14,955 bases of DNA from Betaproteobacteria bacterium. Its GTDB lineage: Bacteria; Pseudomonadota; Gammaproteobacteria; Burkholderiales; SG8-39. The stretch lies in contig VBCJ01000319.1 of NCBI GenBank assembly GCA_005884335.1, forward strand, positions 1 to 14,955, written 5' to 3'. Under the pieces are notes generated by a model. The model did no database searches, was not told the DNA's origin, and saw only the letters and a list, made by a program, of their open reading frames with translations. Below, in pieces: positions 11,779 to 14,955 of this stretch. Made by a program: the position numbers and the translations under genes. How positions within the stretch are numbered: position 1 is the first letter of the stretch; the number at the start of each line of letters is the position of its first letter.

Positions 11779-12864
11779 ATGACCGACCGGGTCATACCGA
11801 TCGCGGACGCACGCAGGACAAAACCCCTCCCCTCGGAAGGGGAATTGGGCTCGTCCGCGCGCGCCGGCGAGGACACGCTCGGTCGCAGGCTGCACGACCT
11901 GCGCATCTCGGTCACCGACCGCTGCAACTTCCGGTGCATCTACTGCATGCCGCGCGACGTGTTCGGCCCCGACTACGCGTTTCTCCCGAAGAGCGAATTG
12001 CTGAGCTTCGAGGAGATCGCGCGGCTGGCGCGCGTGTTCAAGGGTCACGGGGTCGAGAAAATCCGCCTGACCGGCGGCGAGCCGCTGTTGCGCAGGAACC
12101 TCGAGCGCCTGATCGAGATGCTCGCCGACATTCCGGGGCTTGACCTCACGCTCACCACCAACGGCTCGGTCCTCTCGAAAAAAGCGCGCGCGCTGAAGGC
12201 GGCGGGCCTCAATCGCGTCACGGTCAGCCTCGACTCGCTCGACGAGGCGGTGTTCCGCAGGATGAACGACGCCGACTTTCCGGTCTCCGAAGTGCTGACC
12301 GGCATCGATGCGGCGGCGGCCGCGGGACTCGCGCCGATCAAGATCAACATGGTGGTGAAGCGCGGCGCGAACGAGGATTCCGTCATCCCGATGGCGCGCT
12401 ACTTCAAGGGCAGCGGCCACATCGTGCGCTTCATCGAGTACATGGACGTCGGCGCGACCAACGGCTGGCGCATGGACGACGTCCTGCCCTCGGCCGAGAT
12501 CGTCCGCATGATCGGCGAGAAGATGCCCCTCGAAACGGTCGAGCCGAATTACACAGGCGAGGTCGCAGAGCGCTGGCGCTACCGGGACGGGTCCGGGGAG
12601 ATCGGCGTGATCTCCTCGGTGACGCAGGCCTTCTGCCGCACCTGCACTCGCGCGCGGCTTTCCACCGAAGGCATGCTCTATACGTGCCTTTTCGCCATGG
12701 CGGGCTACGACCTGCGCGGGCTGCTGCGCGGCGGCTCGTCCGACCAGGAGACCTCAGACGCAATCGCGCGCATCTGGCAGGCGCGCACCGACCGCTATTC
12801 CGAGATCCGCACCGCGGAGACGGCCAAGTTGCGCAAGATCGAGATGTCCTACATAGGCGGATGA
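11779..12864 (+). CDS. moaA: GTP 3',8-cyclase MoaA (first step of molybdenum cofactor synthesis)
   Basis: A 361-residue radical SAM enzyme that converts GTP to 3',8-cyclo-GTP, the first step toward cyclic pyranopterin. The SAM-cluster motif is C49-x3-C53-x2-C56 (DRCNFRCIYC). RLTGGEPLLRR (96-106) is the conserved SAM-binding region. The second 4Fe-4S site, which binds GTP, is C286-x2-C289-x13-C303 (FCRTCTRARLSTEG...YTCLF). The protein ends in the functionally needed GG (SYIGG). The length is slightly above the usual 320-340 because of an N-terminal extension (about residues 1-35), part of which (PLPSEGELGS) is encoded by a small palindromic stretch at 11829-11842. GAGG at 11761-11764 may be a distant ribosome site. 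Its TGA overlaps the fdhD ATG (ATGA, 12861-12864), so the two are translationally coupled. Confidence 0.97.
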   Translation: MTDRVIPIADARRTKPLPSEGELGSSARAGEDTLGRRLHDLRISVTDRCNFRCIYCMPRDVFGPDYAFLPKSELLSFEEIARLARVFKGHGVEKIRLTGGEPLLRRNLERLIEMLADIPGLDLTLTTNGSVLSKKARALKAAGLNRVTVSLDSLDEAVFRRMNDADFPVSEVLTGIDAAAAAGLAPIKINMVVKRGANEDSVIPMARYFKGSGHIVRFIEYMDVGATNGWRMDDVLPSAEIVRMIGEKMPLETVEPNYTGEVAERWRYRDGSGEIGVISSVTQAFCRTCTRARLSTEGMLYTCLFAMAGYDLRGLLRGGSSDQETSDAIARIWQARTDRYSEIRTAETAKLRKIEMSYIGG

Positions 12865-13605
12865 AGACGCGGCACCGCCTCAAGCTCACCCACGCTTCGA
12901 AACCCCTCACCTTCGAAGTCGAGGCGATCAACGAGCGCGGCGAGTCCGTGCCGACGCCGATAGCGGGCGAGCATCCGCTCACGCTCTACGTGGACAAGCG
13001 CGAGATCGTCACACTGATGACGCTAGGCCAGGCGCCCGAGGCGCTCGCGATCGGCTACCTGCGCAACCAGCGCCTGGTTAAATCGATCGACGAAATCGCC
13101 GCGGTGCAGGTGGACTGGGAGACGGCGTCGGTCGCGATCACGACGGGCAACCCGCTCAAGGGACTCGACGAAAAAATGAGGAAGCGCACCGTCACCACCG
13201 GCTGCGGCCAGGGCACGGTGTTCGGCGACCTAATGGAGGAAATCGATTCGATCAAGCTGCGCGACGACGTCACGCTCACCGAAGATGCCCTGCACGCTCT
13301 GCTCGACGCGGTGCGCCGCCACGAGGCCATCTATAAGGAGGCGGGCGCCGTTCACGGTTGCGCCCTTGCGAAAAATTCGGCAAGCCACTCCGCTGCCAGC
13401 CCCGAGATCCTCTACTTCGTCGAGGACGTCGGACGGCACAATGCGGTAGATGCGATCCCGCTCGGGCCTCACCAAGATGGGCCACGAGATCGCGGCGAAG
13501 CTCGGCATCACCATGATCGGCCGCGCCGCGGGCGGCAAGCACTACCTGCTCTTCACCGGCAAGCACCGCTTCAGGAAGACCGTCGCGCCGACGTTGGTGG
13601 CGTAG
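12861..13605 (+). pseudogene. fdhD: FdhD sulfurtransferase for FDH cofactor, broken by an internal deletion and frameshift
   Basis: FdhD moves sulfur from IscS to the molybdenum cofactor and is required for FDH activity. The first frame (ATG 12861) encodes 199 good residues: ATG-proximal strand region, APEALAIGYLRNQRL (58-72), TVTTGCGQGTVFGD (110-123, with the catalytic-type C115), AGAVHGCAL and FVEDVGRHNAVDAI (186-199). After ATC at 13455-13457 one stray C follows, and the correct C-terminus, RSGLTKMGHEIAAKLGITMI onward, continues in the +1 frame from 13459 to TAG at 13603-13605 (48 residues). Family members have about 35-40 residues between HNAVD and RSG, including the conserved TTGRLTSEMV-type segment; here it is absent. 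So over 100 bases are lost out of frame. Read without correction, translation runs on with unrelated sequence to 13634. Either real or an assembly error. Confidence 0.88.
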
Positions 13606-13665
13606 GGGTCTTCGCACGCGTGCCAGCGGGTTGACCTATTCATTAGCGTCCCTAGCGAGCGCGGC

Positions 13666-14256
13666 ATGCTGTCTTCGGTCACTGGATTGATCCTCGCGGG
13701 CGGCAAGGGCAGCCGCATGGGCGGGGTGGACAAGGGCCTGCAGACCTTCCGCGGCAAGCGCCTCGTCGATCACGTGTACGAGCGCTTCGCGCCGCAGGTC
13801 GGCGGCATCATCATCAATGCCAACCAGAACCATGAGGAATACAAGACTTTCGGCGTGCGCGTGGTGAGTGACGCGATCGGAGGGTACGCTGGACCGCTCG
13901 CGGGACTGCACGCAGGCATGTCGGTTTCCAAGCGACCGTTTCTCGCCTCAGTGCCTTGCGACTCGCCCTTCCTCCCTACGGATCTGATCGAGCGGCTGCA
14001 CAAGCGCATCGACGAAACCGGCGCAGAGCTCGCCGTTGCGAAAACAGGCGACCAGCCGCACCCGGTATTTTCGCTCATACGCCGCGGCGTGCTCGACCAC
14101 CTCGCTGACTTCCTGAAAGACGGCGGCCGCAAGATCGATGCGTGGTATGCGACGCTCAGCGTCGTGGAAGTCGGTTTCGACGACGAGCCGGAGGCGTTCT
14201 CCAATATCAACACGCGCGAAGAGCTGCACACCTGGGAAAACGCACCGCCCGCTTGA
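13666..14256 (+). CDS. mobA: Molybdenum cofactor guanylyltransferase MobA
   Basis: A 196-residue nucleotidyltransferase that adds GMP to Mo-molybdopterin to make the bis-MGD form used by FDH. The nucleotide-binding signature LAGGKGSRMGGVDKGL spans residues 10-25, K23 included. INANQNHEEY (50-59) matches the E. coli VNANRHQEIY region, YAGPLAGLHAGM (74-85) the GPLAG motif, and VPCDSPFLP (96-104) holds the Mg-binding D99. QPHPVFSLIRR (about 129-139) is the conserved late motif. Length is normal, with no disruption. It starts 61 bases after the broken fdhD, in the same direction, probably in one transcript with moaA. The ribosome site is weak, so ATG 13666 is taken as the first fitting start. moeA, often the next gene, is not here; an unrelated convergent gene follows. 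Confidence 0.96.
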   Translation: MLSSVTGLILAGGKGSRMGGVDKGLQTFRGKRLVDHVYERFAPQVGGIIINANQNHEEYKTFGVRVVSDAIGGYAGPLAGLHAGMSVSKRPFLASVPCDSPFLPTDLIERLHKRIDETGAELAVAKTGDQPHPVFSLIRRGVLDHLADFLKDGGRKIDAWYATLSVVEVGFDDEPEAFSNINTREELHTWENAPPA

Positions 14257-14295
14257 ATCTCTTCGGCCGTCAAGGACGGTGTCACTCGACCCGAA

Positions 14296-14955
14296 TCAGG
14301 GAATGTTCTTGGAAACTTCGTTTGAATAAGGGCTTTCCATGCCCAAGGTATCGAAGGCCGTCACCGCGAAGTAGTACTGGCTTCCGCTGGCGAGTCCGGT
14401 AAGGGTGTAGGCCGTAACATTGCCCACGCTGATCCCTTGGCCGAGGGGCTGGAGATAGGTTCCCGGGGCGGTGCCGAAATAAACCCGGTACCCGCTGAGA
14501 TTTGGGGCTGTTACGGAATCCCACGCCAGAGAGGCGCTATTGGAAGGCGGCGGAGGTGGCGTCGTGACGCTCACGCTCGTCGAATTGGCTGAGATGTTGC
14601 CGGCCGCATCGCGAGCCGCCACGGTGTAGCTGTAGGTCGTTGCAGCGGACAAGCCCGTGTCGGCAAAACTCGTCGTGGCGGGCGTGGCGACCTGGACGCC
14701 ATTGCGGCGGACGATATAGCCGGTCACCCCGATGTTGTCGGTTGAAGCGCTCCATGACAGGTTGGCTCCGGTCGAGCCCGCCGCCGCGCCCGTCAGGCCG
14801 CTAGGCGTAGAGGGTGGCGTCGTGTCAGGTGTCGTGATGCTCACACTTGCCGAATTAGGTGAGATGTTGCCGGCCGCATCGCGGGCCGCCACGGTGTAGC
14901 TGTAGGTCGTTCCATCGGACAAACCCGTGTCCGCATAACCGGTCGTGGCGGGCGT
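14296..14955 (-). CDS. Fibronectin type III repeat protein, C-terminal part (N-terminus beyond window edge)
   Basis: 219 codons are open from the right edge to TGA at 14296-14298. The visible part holds the end of one fibronectin type III (FnIII) domain, one full domain and a different final one. The two upstream domains share GLSxxTTYSYTVAARDAAGN and a TTPDTTPPSTPSGLTG-type linker. The last domain (from about SASLAWDSVTAPNLSGYRVY) ends in TAFDTLGMESPYSNEVSKNI, the common C-terminal form in secreted bacterial proteins. No anchor or enzyme domain is visible. Such proteins are usually secreted or on the surface, with the FnIII domains as spacers; the functional domain would lie off the window. 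It converges on mobA with 39 bases between stops and shows no link to molybdenum. Confidence 0.9.
   Translation of the reverse strand, partial: TPATTGYADTGLSDGTTYSYTVAARDAAGNISPNSASVSITTPDTTPPSTPSGLTGAAAGSTGANLSWSASTDNIGVTGYIVRRNGVQVATPATTSFADTGLSAATTYSYTVAARDAAGNISANSTSVSVTTPPPPPSNSASLAWDSVTAPNLSGYRVYFGTAPGTYLQPLGQGISVGNVTAYTLTGLASGSQYYFAVTAFDTLGMESPYSNEVSKNIP
14561..14685. repeat. Direct repeat copy 1 (FnIII-encoding)
   Basis: This segment recurs at a distance of exactly 270 bases (90 codons) at 14831-14955 with only scattered differences, including a long identical block starting GAGATGTTGCCGGCCGCATC at 14591. The period equals one FnIII domain plus linker, so the repeat reflects recent domain duplication inside the gene. 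Confidence 0.85.
14831..14955. repeat. Direct repeat copy 2 (FnIII-encoding), cut by window edge
   Basis: Second copy of the unit at 14561-14685; the shared block begins at 14861. Differences include GTTGCAGCGG versus GTTCCATCGG and several silent changes. The array probably continues past the right edge. Confidence 0.85.

Noticed and set aside
4578..13449. The octamer TGCGGTAG occurs close to both deletion junctions (4578-4585 and 13442-13449), suggesting a common cutting signal
   Set aside because: In both places it encodes expected conserved residues (YRT on minus, AVD on plus), and an 8-base match between two short regions can easily be chance.
14267..14279. Hairpin CCGTC-AAG-GACGG between mobA and the FnIII gene as terminator
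   Set aside because: Only 5 base pairs and no T-run on either side.
14561..14955. CRISPR-like or other regulatory repeat array
   Set aside because: The 270-base period keeps the reading frame and encodes FnIII domains, so it is a protein repeat.

Overview
The window is high-GC DNA with dense, overlapping genes. It most resembles a chromosomal segment of a betaproteobacterium or a close relative, judging from the style of the formate dehydrogenase (FDH) proteins and the order of the FDH accessory genes. No rRNA, tRNA, insertion sequence, phage gene or CRISPR array was seen. The theme is molybdenum: uptake, cofactor synthesis and one large molybdoenzyme.

Layout. Positions 1-1091 (minus strand) hold the N-terminal part of a MOT1-type molybdate/sulfate transporter that runs off the left edge, preceded by a short ModE-type regulator. 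A well-formed ModE-box palindrome (665-688) lies directly upstream of the transporter. A divergent chrA-type chromate transporter (1226-2578, plus) ends at a bidirectional terminator (2601-2630). From 11705 down to 2644 runs one tightly packed minus-strand gene cluster, in transcription order: DUF3305 protein, DUF3306 protein, a 694-residue multi-cluster Fe-S protein, a TorD-family chaperone, a tiny Tat-signal protein, the catalytic FDH subunit, the FDH Fe-S subunit (broken), a small lipoprotein, the FDH cytochrome b subunit, and a small exported Ala/Lys-rich protein. Divergent from it (11779-14256, plus) are moaA, fdhD (broken) and mobA, which make the molybdenum cofactor and mature FDH. At the right edge is the C-terminal part of a minus-strand fibronectin type III repeat protein.

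How it fits together. The transporter brings in molybdate under ModE-type control. MoaA and MobA act at the first and last parts of Mo-bis-MGD synthesis. FdhD sulfurates the cofactor, and TorD, DUF3305, DUF3306 and the Fe-S protein probably help assembly. The Tat-exported catalytic subunit oxidises formate in the periplasm and passes electrons through FdhB and the cytochrome b subunit to quinone.

Most notable points. (1) fdhB and fdhD each carry an internal out-of-frame deletion of roughly 90-120 bases that removes a conserved segment, while every other gene of the cluster is open. This is either recent loss of FDH or an assembly artefact. (2) The 694-residue Fe-S protein looks like a relic fusion of HdrA-like and MvhD-like domains that has lost its flavin motif. 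(3) The ModE-box/MOT1/short-ModE module is a neat predicted molybdate circuit. I did not find a wholly new system.
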